From Serratia fonticola (GTDB lineage: Bacteria; Pseudomonadota; Gammaproteobacteria; Enterobacterales; Enterobacteriaceae), in the NCBI RefSeq assembly GCF_006715025.1, contig NZ_VFMK01000001.1, forward strand, positions 3,534,001-3,598,000: a stretch of DNA of 64,000 nt, in the 5' to 3' direction. Below the pieces are notes generated by a model. The model made no database searches, had not been told where the DNA came from, and saw only the letters and a program-made list of their open reading frames with translations. Below are positions 9,241 through 17,912 of this stretch, piece after piece (position 1 is the stretch's first letter; each line of letters opens with the position of its first letter). The position numbers and the translations under genes were made by a program.

Positions 9241-9718
9241 TAGTGCTATTTATCGCCATTTACTCTAACAACACTACTCTACGGTCTGTTTCCCCTACTT
9301 TTTTCACCGTTATTCCCCCGGTGGTTACCCGCACTCAAGCGTTGTCCCTACAATAATTAACCCATTGTTATTAATGTAATTTATAAAAAACCAGAGCAAT
9401 AACCCGCCTGTCAACGTAAATTAGCGTTCTACCAACATAAAAACCAAAAAAGTAGATGTTTGTCGACATTTCATCTAAAAAATGGGATACAGGTACTAGA
9501 CAAAACCATTATCTAGTTATCAAATAGTTAAATAATATCACGCCGGATGTAAATCTCTGGCCAAGTGAAAAAATGGTCGGCACGTTTTTCAAGCTCCATC
9601 CGCGTTGCGGCCACGGTTTTGTCAGGCCATCTACACTTAATAGATAGCCTTTATTACATACACATACATACCACAGTATCAACTGCCCTGATGCAGCACA
9701 TTATATTGGGAAGACTTT
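9241..9718. other. AT-rich intergenic region upstream of the peptide permease
   Basis: A 478-base gap, strongly AT-rich from about 9350 to 9560 with scattered A-tracts. It presumably holds the permease promoter and may be an H-NS-bound segment (inference from composition). No ORF or clear hairpin was found. Confidence 0.45.
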
Positions 9719-11272
9719 ATGCAATCCTCTGTTAATCAGAAAGAAAGCCGGACGTTTTTCGGCCATCCGTATCCACTCGGCTCACTATTCTTCACTGAGA
9801 TGTGGGAACGCTTCTCGTTTTACGGCATCCGTCCATTACTGATCCTGTTTATGGCCGCCACTGTCTATGACGGCGGTATGGGTTTAGCGCGTGAAAACGC
9901 CTCAGCGATTGTCGGTATCTTTGCTGGCAGTATGTATCTGGCCGCATTACCGGGTGGCTGGCTGGCCGATAACTGGCTCGGCCAACAAAAAGCGGTCTGG
10001 TATGGTTCGATCCTGATTGCCTTGGGCCATCTGTCTATTGCCCTGTCAGCCATTATGGGCAACAACCTGTTCTTTATCGGCCTGATGTTTATCGTGCTCG
10101 GCTCCGGCCTGTTCAAGACCTGTATCTCGGTTATGGTCGGTACTTTGTACAAGAAAGGCGATGCACGCCGTGACGGCGGTTTCTCGCTATTCTATATGGG
10201 CATCAATATAGGGTCCTTTATTGCCCCTCTCATTTCCGGTTGGCTGATTCGCTCACACGGCTGGCACTGGGGCTTTGGCATCGGTGGTATCGGTATGTTG
10301 GTCGCGTTGGTGATCTTCCGCATATTCGCCGTCCCCGCCATGAAACGCTATGACAGCGAGGTTGGCCTGGACTCTACCTGGAACAGCCCGGTCGCCAAGA
10401 AAAACGGGGTGGGAGCCTGGGTTGTGGCACTGGCCGTAGGGGTTGCAGCAATCGTGACCTTGATTGCTCAGGGCATCATCGTGATTAATCCGGTTGCCGT
10501 GGCGAGTATGCTGGTCTACGTCATTGCAGCTTCGGTGACGCTTTACTTTATCTATCTGTTTTTCTTCGCGAACATGAATCGCAAAGAACGCGCGCGCCTG
10601 CTGGTGTGCTTTATCCTGTTGATCTCAGCCGCCTTCTTCTGGTCAGCCTTTGAACAGAAACCAACCTCGTTCAACCTGTTCGCCAACGATTACACCAACC
10701 GGATGATCGGTGATTTCGAAATCCCGGCGGTGTGGTTCCAATCGATCAATGCCCTGTTTATCATCCTGTTGGCGCCGGTCTTCAGTTGGGCATGGCCAGC
10801 ACTGGCACGCAATAAGATTCGCCTGAGCAGTATCACCAAATTCGTGATCGGTATTCTGTTTGCCGCGGCGGGCTTTGGGCTAATGATGCTGGCAGCACAG
10901 CAGGTACTGGGTAACGGTGGCACTGGCGTGTCACCAATGTGGCTGGTGGGCAGTATTCTGATGCTGACGCTGGGTGAACTGTGCCTGAGCCCGATCGGGC
11001 TGGCGACCATGACGCTACTGGCACCTGACAGAATGCGCGGCCAGATGATGGGCCTGTGGTTCTGTGCCAGCGCATTGGGTAACCTGGCAGCCGGTCTGAT
11101 CGGCGGCCATGTGAAGGCGGATCAGTTGGATATGCTGCCAACCCTGTTCGCCCGTTGCTCGATTGCGTTGGTGATCTGCGCCGCCATTCTGATTCTGCTG
11201 ATCGTACCGATCCGCCGTATGCTGGAAAATACCCAAGGTAAAAACGACGGTAAACCAGCGTCACATGCCTGA
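9719..11272 (+). CDS. dtpA: POT/PTR family di- and tripeptide permease
   Basis: A 517-residue proton-coupled peptide importer of the POT family. The proton-coupling ExxER motif lies in helix 1 (FTEMWERFSFYG, residues 25-36), and the family signatures GGWLADNWLG, FSLFYMGINIGSFIAP and FWSAFEQKPTSFN are present. About 14 hydrophobic segments are seen, as expected for bacterial POT proteins. Closest by eye to the DtpA/DtpB group of E. coli; the exact paralogue is less certain than the family. A strong terminator follows, and the gene is monocistronic. Confidence 0.85.
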   Translation: MQSSVNQKESRTFFGHPYPLGSLFFTEMWERFSFYGIRPLLILFMAATVYDGGMGLARENASAIVGIFAGSMYLAALPGGWLADNWLGQQKAVWYGSILIALGHLSIALSAIMGNNLFFIGLMFIVLGSGLFKTCISVMVGTLYKKGDARRDGGFSLFYMGINIGSFIAPLISGWLIRSHGWHWGFGIGGIGMLVALVIFRIFAVPAMKRYDSEVGLDSTWNSPVAKKNGVGAWVVALAVGVAAIVTLIAQGIIVINPVAVASMLVYVIAASVTLYFIYLFFFANMNRKERARLLVCFILLISAAFFWSAFEQKPTSFNLFANDYTNRMIGDFEIPAVWFQSINALFIILLAPVFSWAWPALARNKIRLSSITKFVIGILFAAAGFGLMMLAAQQVLGNGGTGVSPMWLVGSILMLTLGELCLSPIGLATMTLLAPDRMRGQMMGLWFCASALGNLAAGLIGGHVKADQLDMLPTLFARCSIALVICAAILILLIVPIRRMLENTQGKNDGKPASHA

Positions 11273-11293
11273 TAGGCGTTGATGTTTATGCCT

Positions 11294-11322
11294 AAAGCCA
11301 GCGTTAGACGCTGGCTTTTTTT
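11294..11322 (+). terminator. Intrinsic terminator after the peptide permease
   Basis: A 10-bp perfect stem (AAAGCCAGCG / CGCTGGCTTT), loop TTAGA, ending in seven or more T. The stop codon of the convergent VOC gene overlaps its last bases. Confidence 0.93.
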
Positions 11323-11719
11323 ATCGTTGCCAAGCCCGCGCCTGCAACACCACGCGGTAACCATCCAGATCTTCGAAAGTTTGCCCATTCGCATCCCAAT
11401 AAGGGTTATAAGCTTTCACTCGCTGAAAACCGCCTGCCAACATCTGGTGGCACATTCCCTGCCAACACTCGGTTTCTGGCAAATAAAATACCAGCAGGTT
11501 GTCCTGTGTGGGGGCTCGCCCCACTACTACGCCACGATGATGAGTGAACTCCAGGTGATAGGCGTGATGAGGATGGCCGAGCATGATGCCATCAAACCCT
11601 TGGTGATCCTCAAACGCCCCTAATTGTTCAAACCCCAGCCCCAGACAATACATGTTGGCAATCGCGACCAAATGGTCAGTGGGCCGAGCGATTCGCAATA
11701 CCGCCGAGGTCAGCGCCAT
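11321..11719 (-). CDS. VOC (glyoxalase/bleomycin resistance) superfamily protein
   Basis: A 132-residue protein with two beta-alpha-beta-beta-beta halves of the vicinal oxygen chelate fold: RIARPTDHLVAIANMYCLGLGFEQLGAF in the first half and NPYWDANGQTFEDLDGYRVVLQ at the end, the standard C-terminal VOC signature. It resembles the uncharacterised YycE-like group; the substrate is unknown. Metal-binding His/Glu candidates are present (DH near residue 15, HLEF around 55, the E of FEDLDG). It converges with the peptide permease and its stop codon is inside that gene's terminator. Confidence 0.78.
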   Translation of the reverse strand: MALTSAVLRIARPTDHLVAIANMYCLGLGFEQLGAFEDHQGFDGIMLGHPHHAYHLEFTHHRGVVVGRAPTQDNLLVFYLPETECWQGMCHQMLAGGFQRVKAYNPYWDANGQTFEDLDGYRVVLQARAWQR

Positions 11720-12019
11720 ACGTCCTCCCAGAACAAAGTATGTAGCCTAAGCCGTTTGGCAGGGAGATGGCGTACAAGAAATGCGCTTTATCGCCAGGGC
11801 AAAGTGGTGTCATAGTCATTGCCAAACTCACTTATAATCCGCTTTGATCTGAGCATGATGTTCTGGTTCAGAGCGGGCCGCCATCATCCTGCGGATAACT
11901 ATCGTCGCAAAACGGACAATAAAATATTTGCATCCTGCAGCAGTGCGACAACAATTAACTCTGGTGTTCAACACAGAAACTTCGTGTTCCTCAAGAAAAT
12001 TTTGTGAAAGGAGATAATC

Positions 12020-12397
12020 ATGAGCCTGTATGCCACTTTGGAAGAAGCAATCGAAGCTGCTCGCGAAGAATTTATCGAATCCGCCGTAGGCGGTAATGAT
12101 GATGAACCCCCGGTACCACAGCAGTTCAACCTGCAGAAGTACATCATGCTGGATGGCGACACGATGTGGCAGGCCGAATTTTTTGAAGAGGAAGGCGAAT
12201 CCGTCGAATGCCTGACGTTACGCAGTGGAGCCGCCGCACAGGCTATTTTCGACGGTGACTACGACGAGATAGAAATCCGTGCGGAATGGCTGGACGAAAA
12301 CACGCTACATGAATGGGAAGAAGGTGATTTCCAACTGGAGCCGCCATTGGATACCGAAGAAGGCCAGACCGCTGCCGACGAATGGGATGAACGTTAA
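12020..12397 (+). CDS. msyB: MsyB-type acidic protein
   Basis: A 125-residue very acidic cytoplasmic protein highly similar to E. coli MsyB (MysB), known as a multicopy suppressor of secY and secA defects. The identical tail DEWDER, the block FDGDYDEIEIR.EW and LEPPLDTEEG are clear, and the length is the same. AAAGGAGATAATC precedes the ATG. A TATAAT hexamer at 11834-11839 may be part of its promoter. Neighbouring yceK and opgH keep the E. coli order, with a GNAT gene added between. Molecular function remains uncertain. Confidence 0.88.
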   Translation: MSLYATLEEAIEAAREEFIESAVGGNDDEPPVPQQFNLQKYIMLDGDTMWQAEFFEEEGESVECLTLRSGAAAQAIFDGDYDEIEIRAEWLDENTLHEWEEGDFQLEPPLDTEEGQTAADEWDER

Positions 12398-12495
12398 GCT
12401 GTAGAGGGTGGGCCATAATGCCTGCCCTCTGCCTTGACGGCGCCTGGCTTGCATTGCATGCTGGCTCCCTCCCCCTTTTAAAACAGGCAGGTTTC

Positions 12496-13044
12496 ATGCT
12501 TATACGCCAGGCTGTTCCTAATGACTATCCTGCGATCCTGGCCCTACAGGCGCAAAATACGCCGGAACACCTTAGCGCCGAACAAAGGCAGCAAGGTTTT
12601 ATCGTTTCGCAAATGAATGACAAACAGTTGGCCAGTATCAATAGCGGCCTGGGGATCCTGGTGGCCACCGAAGGCGAACAGTTGGCGGGATTCGTTTGTT
12701 TGATGTCCACGGATGCACAGCCAAGGCCTGCCGTAGTCGACGCGATGCTGCAAACGCTGGCGAGCCAAAGCCTGGATGGCCTACCGCTGAGTCAGCAGCG
12801 GGTGTTTCTTTATGGGCCGGTATGCCTGAGCGCTGAATGGCGCGGCAAGGGCGTGTTGCGGCAACTCTTTGATGCCGTGAAAGCGCATACCCGGCATCAC
12901 TTTGACATTGGCGCGCTATTTGTTAATGACGATAACCCGCACTCGCTGGACGCCCATGTCAAAGGGCTGGGGATGACGGCACTGACTCGTTTCCACTGCA
13001 ACAACCAAAGCTATCAACTGGTCGTATTCACCACCGGCAATTGA
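12496..13044 (+). CDS. GNAT family N-acetyltransferase
   Basis: A 182-residue GNAT acetyltransferase. The N-terminus MLIRQAVPNDYPAILALQ is the usual beta1-alpha1 of the fold, LGILVATEGEQLAGFVCLM gives beta2-4, and the acetyl-CoA site is YGPVCLSAEWRGKGVLRQLF (motif A, R-x-x-G-x-G/A). The substrate is unknown. An open frame extends upstream to 12418, but the ATG at 12496 begins the conserved fold. It is possibly co-transcribed with msyB, 98 bases upstream, and converges with yceK. Confidence 0.8.
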   Translation: MLIRQAVPNDYPAILALQAQNTPEHLSAEQRQQGFIVSQMNDKQLASINSGLGILVATEGEQLAGFVCLMSTDAQPRPAVVDAMLQTLASQSLDGLPLSQQRVFLYGPVCLSAEWRGKGVLRQLFDAVKAHTRHHFDIGALFVNDDNPHSLDAHVKGLGMTALTRFHCNNQSYQLVVFTTGN

Positions 13045-13047
13045 TGC

Positions 13048-13296
13048 TTATTCATAAGGGCCATGCTGCGCATCAAACGGTAGCATAAAGGTATCCACCA
13101 CCATCGACAATGGAACATCAATCACCGTGACATAACGCCAGGGCGTATCGCGCAGATCCCACTGCACGCCAGGGTAATATTGATGACCATGCCCTGCTCC
13201 GGGGACGGTTCGACTAATAATGCTGCCACATCCCGATAATAGGATAACACTGGCAATTAGCAGGGCCTGACGCCCTAATAATGTCGTTTTCAACAA
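13048..13296 (-). CDS. yceK: YceK/YidQ family lipoprotein
   Basis: An 82-residue predicted lipoprotein: basic start, hydrophobic stretch and lipobox LLSGC with Cys23. The mature part has the DUF1375 pattern (YPGVQWDL, RYVTVIDVPLSMVVDTFMLPFD). It sits between msyB and opgH as yceK does in E. coli. The sequence around Asp-Val-Pro-Leu-Ser is typical of this family, whose function is not known. It ends only a few bases from the convergent GNAT gene. Confidence 0.88.
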   Translation of the reverse strand: MLKTTLLGRQALLIASVILLSGCGSIISRTVPGAGHGHQYYPGVQWDLRDTPWRYVTVIDVPLSMVVDTFMLPFDAQHGPYE

Positions 13297-13331
13297 AGCG
13301 GCTCTTCAACTTGATGGTTTCTTTACGTGAT

Positions 13332-13363
13332 AAAAAAGGGGGAACACGCTTGCGTATTCCCCC
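13332..13363 (-). terminator. Intrinsic terminator of opgGH
   Basis: A 12-bp stem with one mismatch (GGGGGAACACGC / GCGTATTCCCCC on the plus strand) flanked on the left by six A, which reads as a U-tract on the minus strand. It lies 19 bases past the opgH stop. Confidence 0.88.
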
Positions 13364-13381
13364 TTCGTTCGGCCTCAACGG

Positions 13382-15943
13382 TCAGCGTTGGCCTGCAGGA
13401 TGAGCCTGCTCATTGTGCGGCAACTGCCGATAATGTTCACGCCAGGCTTCGCCCTGCGGTAAAGACCAGATACGCTGATGCAAGCGTGACAGCGCCACCG
13501 GATCGCTCAGCAACTCAAGGCGTTTGGCTTTGGCCAACTTATCTGGCCCAACGTCCAGCGCCTCATTCACCCTTTCTTCACGCGCCCGCTCGATAAGGGT
13601 ACGCAAATGGTGACGTGCGGTTGCCAACGCGGCGGCCAAGGCGTTATAGGACGGATTCACCACGGCATGCATAAAACCGTCGCTCAGCGCACGTTGACGA
13701 TTAAGCTGCAGATAAGTCTCTGTGGCAACCAGTTCACGTGGCGGCTCATACTCTTCCGGAATCAGGAACAGCTTGGCGCGTTTGCTCTTAAGCCCAAGCG
13801 TCGCGCGGCTCGACAGTACCGAAACAAACGGCGACAGGATCAGCGAGAAGACAATTGGCGAAAGCCACCATAGGAAACGCAGATCCAACCAGGCCATACC
13901 ACCAGCCCAGACCAACCCCAGCAACATTTGTGAACCATGGCGTTTGAAGGCCTCGCCCCAGGGGGTATCGTCGTCATCACGCTGTGGCGAATTCCACACC
14001 ACTTCCCATCCCAGGAAAGCACTGACCACAAACACGGTATGGAACAGCATACGCACCGGTGCCAGCAGTACCGAGAACAGCATTTCCATCAACATGGAAA
14101 CAAACAGTCTCAGTGGACCGCCGTACTGTTTCGCCCCTTTAGCCCAAATCAGCACGATACTCAGCAGTTTCGGCAGGAACAACAGCACCAGCGTGGTAGA
14201 GAATAGCGCAATGGCCAGTTCCGGGCGCCACTGCGGCCAGACCGGGAACAGTTGTCGCGGCTGCAGGAAATATTGCGGCTCCATCAAGGTATGCACCACC
14301 TGCAACGCCGTCGATAACGCCAGGAACATAAACCAAAGCGGTGCAGACAGGTAGGACATGACGCCAGTGAGGAACACCGCACGGTGAACCGGATGCATAC
14401 CTTTTACCAGGAACAGCCGGAAGTTCATCAGGTTACCATGGCACCAGCGACGGTCACGCTTCAGCTCATCCAGCAGGTTCGGCGGCAGTTCTTCATAACT
14501 GCCCGGCAGATCGTAAGCAATCCACACGCCCCATCCCGCACGGCGCATCAGTGCGGCTTCCACAAAGTCGTGGGAGAGGATGGAACCGGCAAAAGAGCCT
14601 TCACCAGGTAACGGTGCCAGCGCACAGTGCTCAATGAAAGGTTTCACGCGGATAATGGCGTTATGGCCCCAATAGTGGGATTCGCCCAACTGCCAGAAAT
14701 GCAGGCCTGCGGTGAACAGAGGACCATACACACGGGTGGCAAATTGCTGCACTCGCGCATACAGCGTATCCATACCTGACGCTTTTGGCGCAGATTGGAT
14801 GATGCCGGCGTTCGGGTTGGCTTCCATCAGACGGACCAGTCCGGTGAGGCACTCCCCACTCATGACGCTATCCGCATCCAGAATCACCATGTAGCTGTAC
14901 TCACCGCCCCAACGACGGCAGAAGTCGTCGATGTTACCGCTTTTGCGCTTCACACGGCGGCGGCGGCGGCGGTAGAAGATACGCCCGTGGCCATCAACAT
15001 CACGGCACAGCTCAAGCCAGGCTTTCTGCTCAGCAACACAGATATCCGGGTCGTAGCTGTCGCTGAGCACGTAAATATCGAAATGCTCAAGCTGGCCGGT
15101 GGCAGCAACGGATTCATAGGTGGCCCGCAAACCGGCAAATACCCGCTCTACGTCCTCGTTGCATATTGGCATGATCAACGCGGTGCGGTGCGTCGGGTCG
15201 ATCGGCTCATCGCCCTTGATAGTCGAAGAGATGCTGTATTTATCTTTACCGATCAGGAGCTGTAAAAAACCCATCAACGCCGTCCAGAACCCGGCGGAGA
15301 CCCAGCAGAACAGAACGGCAAACAGGATCAGTATCCCGGTCTGTAACAGGTAAGGCAGCAGTTGCAGTACGGACTGCATCAGATCCTGATCCCACATGGC
15401 GATAGGATCGATCAGCGCCCAGCCCTGATACGGCAGGATGGTTTTCATATACCAGGTGGCAATACCGGTCTGTACCAGCATCAGAACCAATAACACGTAG
15501 CGACGCATCGAACCCACGATACGCCAGCGGTTTTCGGCTTCGGCTTCTTCTTTGCTGGTATGACGGTTATGCATCTTACGGCCCAACAGAGAATCCCAGA
15601 AGCGTCCGACCGGGTTGGTACGCCACGCTTCGGGGAACATCGTGGTACGTTTTACCGGCGGCGTGGCTTTCAGAATGGTGCGCCCTTCCGGATCGCAGTC
15701 AAAGTCATCATCACTGACCGCATCTGGCCAAGCCTGGGTAATACGCGTCTTGACTGAGGCCAACGCAACATCATCCGCCGACAGCGTCGCCACATTAGCA
15801 TCAGAGGCTCCCATCTGACGATGTAAAGCCTCCAGTGCCGGGGTCTCGCCCTCGGTTAATTGCTGATTGAGCACCCCTGACCGCTCATCGGTCAGGGGCA
15901 TTGCCGCAAGATAATCCTGGGCAGTTTGAGTAGACTTATTCAT
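13382..15943 (-). CDS. opgH: Osmoregulated periplasmic glucan glucosyltransferase OpgH
   Basis: An 853-residue inner-membrane glycosyltransferase of family GT2 that polymerises the beta-1,2 backbone of osmoregulated periplasmic glucans from UDP-glucose. Two membrane helices (about 125-215) precede the catalytic domain with VLDADSVMSGE and the RDRRWCHGN (QxxRW-type) motif; several further helices follow. In E. coli OpgH also inhibits FtsZ when UDP-glucose is high. The start MNKSTQTAQDYL at 15943 overlaps the end of opgG by 8 bases, the arrangement known in E. coli, so translational coupling is likely; the in-frame extension to 15988 is rejected. Confidence 0.95.
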   Translation of the reverse strand: MNKSTQTAQDYLAAMPLTDERSGVLNQQLTEGETPALEALHRQMGASDANVATLSADDVALASVKTRITQAWPDAVSDDDFDCDPEGRTILKATPPVKRTTMFPEAWRTNPVGRFWDSLLGRKMHNRHTSKEEAEAENRWRIVGSMRRYVLLVLMLVQTGIATWYMKTILPYQGWALIDPIAMWDQDLMQSVLQLLPYLLQTGILILFAVLFCWVSAGFWTALMGFLQLLIGKDKYSISSTIKGDEPIDPTHRTALIMPICNEDVERVFAGLRATYESVAATGQLEHFDIYVLSDSYDPDICVAEQKAWLELCRDVDGHGRIFYRRRRRRVKRKSGNIDDFCRRWGGEYSYMVILDADSVMSGECLTGLVRLMEANPNAGIIQSAPKASGMDTLYARVQQFATRVYGPLFTAGLHFWQLGESHYWGHNAIIRVKPFIEHCALAPLPGEGSFAGSILSHDFVEAALMRRAGWGVWIAYDLPGSYEELPPNLLDELKRDRRWCHGNLMNFRLFLVKGMHPVHRAVFLTGVMSYLSAPLWFMFLALSTALQVVHTLMEPQYFLQPRQLFPVWPQWRPELAIALFSTTLVLLFLPKLLSIVLIWAKGAKQYGGPLRLFVSMLMEMLFSVLLAPVRMLFHTVFVVSAFLGWEVVWNSPQRDDDDTPWGEAFKRHGSQMLLGLVWAGGMAWLDLRFLWWLSPIVFSLILSPFVSVLSSRATLGLKSKRAKLFLIPEEYEPPRELVATETYLQLNRQRALSDGFMHAVVNPSYNALAAALATARHHLRTLIERAREERVNEALDVGPDKLAKAKRLELLSDPVALSRLHQRIWSLPQGEAWREHYRQLPHNEQAHPAGQR

Positions 15944-17468
15944 TGGCAGGTAGCTGATAGCTCCAGGTTTCCGACAGGGTCTTGTCACCGTTGACCAGCG
16001 CAGCGCGCATTTCTACCGGTTGTTTTTCGTCTTTCACTTTCAAGCGAACTGTCAGACGCCAGCCTTTGGTTACCGGGTTATAGCGAACATTGTTTTCCAC
16101 CATTTCACCGTTATCACCAATGCTGATCTGCGCCGCAACCGGCGTATTGGCATCAAGCGTTTTCAGCACCGGACCGACAAAATCAACCAGAAATGCAATG
16201 CTGCCATCCGGTTCACGGATCAGATTTGACTGCTTCACATCACCGGTAGAACGCATGGTTTTCGCCACGTAGGCAATGTCCTGCGAATGCAGTTTGTCTT
16301 CATCACGGGTAAAGTGCAGACGATAGCTCAGCGCCAACGGCGTTTTCGCATCAGGTAACGCATCCGGAGTCCAGAACGCCACGATGTTATCGTTGGTTTC
16401 ATCCGCCGTTGGGATCTCAACCAGTTCGACCTTACCTTTGCCCCAATCACCACGCGGTTCTATCCAGGCGCTCGGGCGCAGATCGTAACGATCGTCCAAG
16501 TCCTGATAATCACGGAAATCGCGACCACGCTGCAACAACCCAAAACCTTTCGGATTTTCGATAGTATAGGTGCTGACAGACAGATGCTTCGGATTGTTCA
16601 GCGGGCGCCAGATCCATTCACCGTTACCAGCATGAATCGACAGACCGTTGGAGTCATGCAGCGCCGGACGATAGTTCAGCGTTGGTGAAGGCTGGCTCGG
16701 CCCGAACAGGAACATACTGGTCAGCGGAGCCAGACCCAGCTTGCCGACTTTATCACGTAGAAACACTTTGGATTCCACGTCTACCGTGGTATCGCGGCCA
16801 GGGTAAACCACGAAGCGATAAGCCCCGGTTGCGCGCGGCGAATCCAGCAGGGCAAAAATAACCAGATGCTTGTCGCCTTGTTTTGGCCGTTCGATCCAGA
16901 ACTCACGGAAACGTGGGAACTCTTCACCGGATGGCAACGCGGTATCAATTGCCAGCCCACGAGCAGAAAGCCCATAAACCTGCCCTTTACCGACCACACG
17001 GAAATAACTCGCCCCCAACATGCTCATGATTTCGTCGTTCTTATCAGCACTGTTAACCGGGTAAAGCACTTTAAACCCGGCAAAGCCCAGCTTTTTTACC
17101 GCGTCCGGATCGTGCTTGACGGAGCCAAAGTTGAAATAGTCAGGGCTGTATTTGATTTCTTTGACGCTGCTAGCCGTAACTTCGTTGATCCTGACCGGCG
17201 TGTCGAAGTACATCCCTTGATGATAGAACTCAAGTTTGAAAGGCGTTTTCAGCTTGTTCCAATAGGCTTTATCGTGATTGAACTGAATCTGCTGATAGTC
17301 CGCGAACTTCATTTCACGGAACTGAGAAGGAAGGTTGCTCTTCGGGGCCTCAAAGCCTTTCCCCGCCAGATCCTGTGCCTGTTTGGCCACATCGTCGATG
17401 GAAAAAGCCCATGCCTGCGAGGTAAACAACGTGAACAAAACGGTAGCACTTAACCAACGAACGCTCAT
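15936..17468 (-). CDS. opgG: Periplasmic glucan biosynthesis protein OpgG
   Basis: A 510-residue periplasmic protein required for beta-1,6 branching and release of osmoregulated glucans. A signal peptide (MSVRWLSATVLFTLFTSQ, then AWA) is followed at once by FSIDDVAKQAQDLAGKGFEA, the OpgG-family N-terminus. Blocks LEFYHQGMYFDTPV, GASYFRVVGKGQVYGLSARG and STGDVKQSNLIREPDG are nearly invariant in enterobacteria. The start at 17468 matches the E. coli length (511) but has no ribosome site; an in-frame GTG at 17504 directly after AGGGGGGAT would add 12 residues to the signal peptide and may be the true start. First gene of the opgGH operon. Confidence 0.93.
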   Translation of the reverse strand: MSVRWLSATVLFTLFTSQAWAFSIDDVAKQAQDLAGKGFEAPKSNLPSQFREMKFADYQQIQFNHDKAYWNKLKTPFKLEFYHQGMYFDTPVRINEVTASSVKEIKYSPDYFNFGSVKHDPDAVKKLGFAGFKVLYPVNSADKNDEIMSMLGASYFRVVGKGQVYGLSARGLAIDTALPSGEEFPRFREFWIERPKQGDKHLVIFALLDSPRATGAYRFVVYPGRDTTVDVESKVFLRDKVGKLGLAPLTSMFLFGPSQPSPTLNYRPALHDSNGLSIHAGNGEWIWRPLNNPKHLSVSTYTIENPKGFGLLQRGRDFRDYQDLDDRYDLRPSAWIEPRGDWGKGKVELVEIPTADETNDNIVAFWTPDALPDAKTPLALSYRLHFTRDEDKLHSQDIAYVAKTMRSTGDVKQSNLIREPDGSIAFLVDFVGPVLKTLDANTPVAAQISIGDNGEMVENNVRYNPVTKGWRLTVRLKVKDEKQPVEMRAALVNGDKTLSETWSYQLPANE

Positions 17469-17912
17469 GGCGCGTGGTTTTTCGGATAATAGTTTAACTA
17501 GCACATCCCCCCCTATTCGTGTGCTCAAATTACTCAAAATCCATATTAATGGATTCAGGATTCTGACAACGGCAGATATTAGCGTGCACGCCGATGGGGC
17601 TGTCGTGGCGTAAGCCACCTGAACGCCCCACGGTACGCCAGGCCCAGGTATCTCGGGCTAAAAAACCACGTTGTCATCAACCTCAATTCATATTAATGGA
17701 TTCTTCAGCTTTCCGACAACATGATAAATCAATGGTTCATGTTTATGGCTCAGAGTTTAAGCAGCTGTTAAACACCAGCGTAGCAAGCCCTGCAACAAGA
17801 CGCTATGGAAAAATGTAAGTCGCTATAGTAGGGTTTGACGCTACGATTTTTTCATTGCCGACTTATTTAAGCGGGATTGCCTTTCCCCCGATACAACCAC
17901 CAGCGGTAAACT
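17469..17912. other. Divergent opgG/opgC promoter region
   Basis: A 444-base gap that must contain the osmotically controlled opgGH promoter (minus) and the opgC promoter (plus). It carries the direct repeat listed separately at 17542-17720. Short open frames here have no ribosome sites. Confidence 0.5.
17542..17720 (+). repeat. Two-copy direct repeat between opgG and opgC
   Basis: CATATTAATGGATTC occurs at 17542-17556 and again, identically, at 17689-17703. Each copy is followed by GACAAC after a short spacer of 8 or 11 bases (17565-17570 and 17715-17720). The core CCAT-ATTA-ATGG of the first copy is an interrupted palindrome, as expected for a dimeric regulator site. A regulatory role is inferred from position only. 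Confidence 0.6.
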
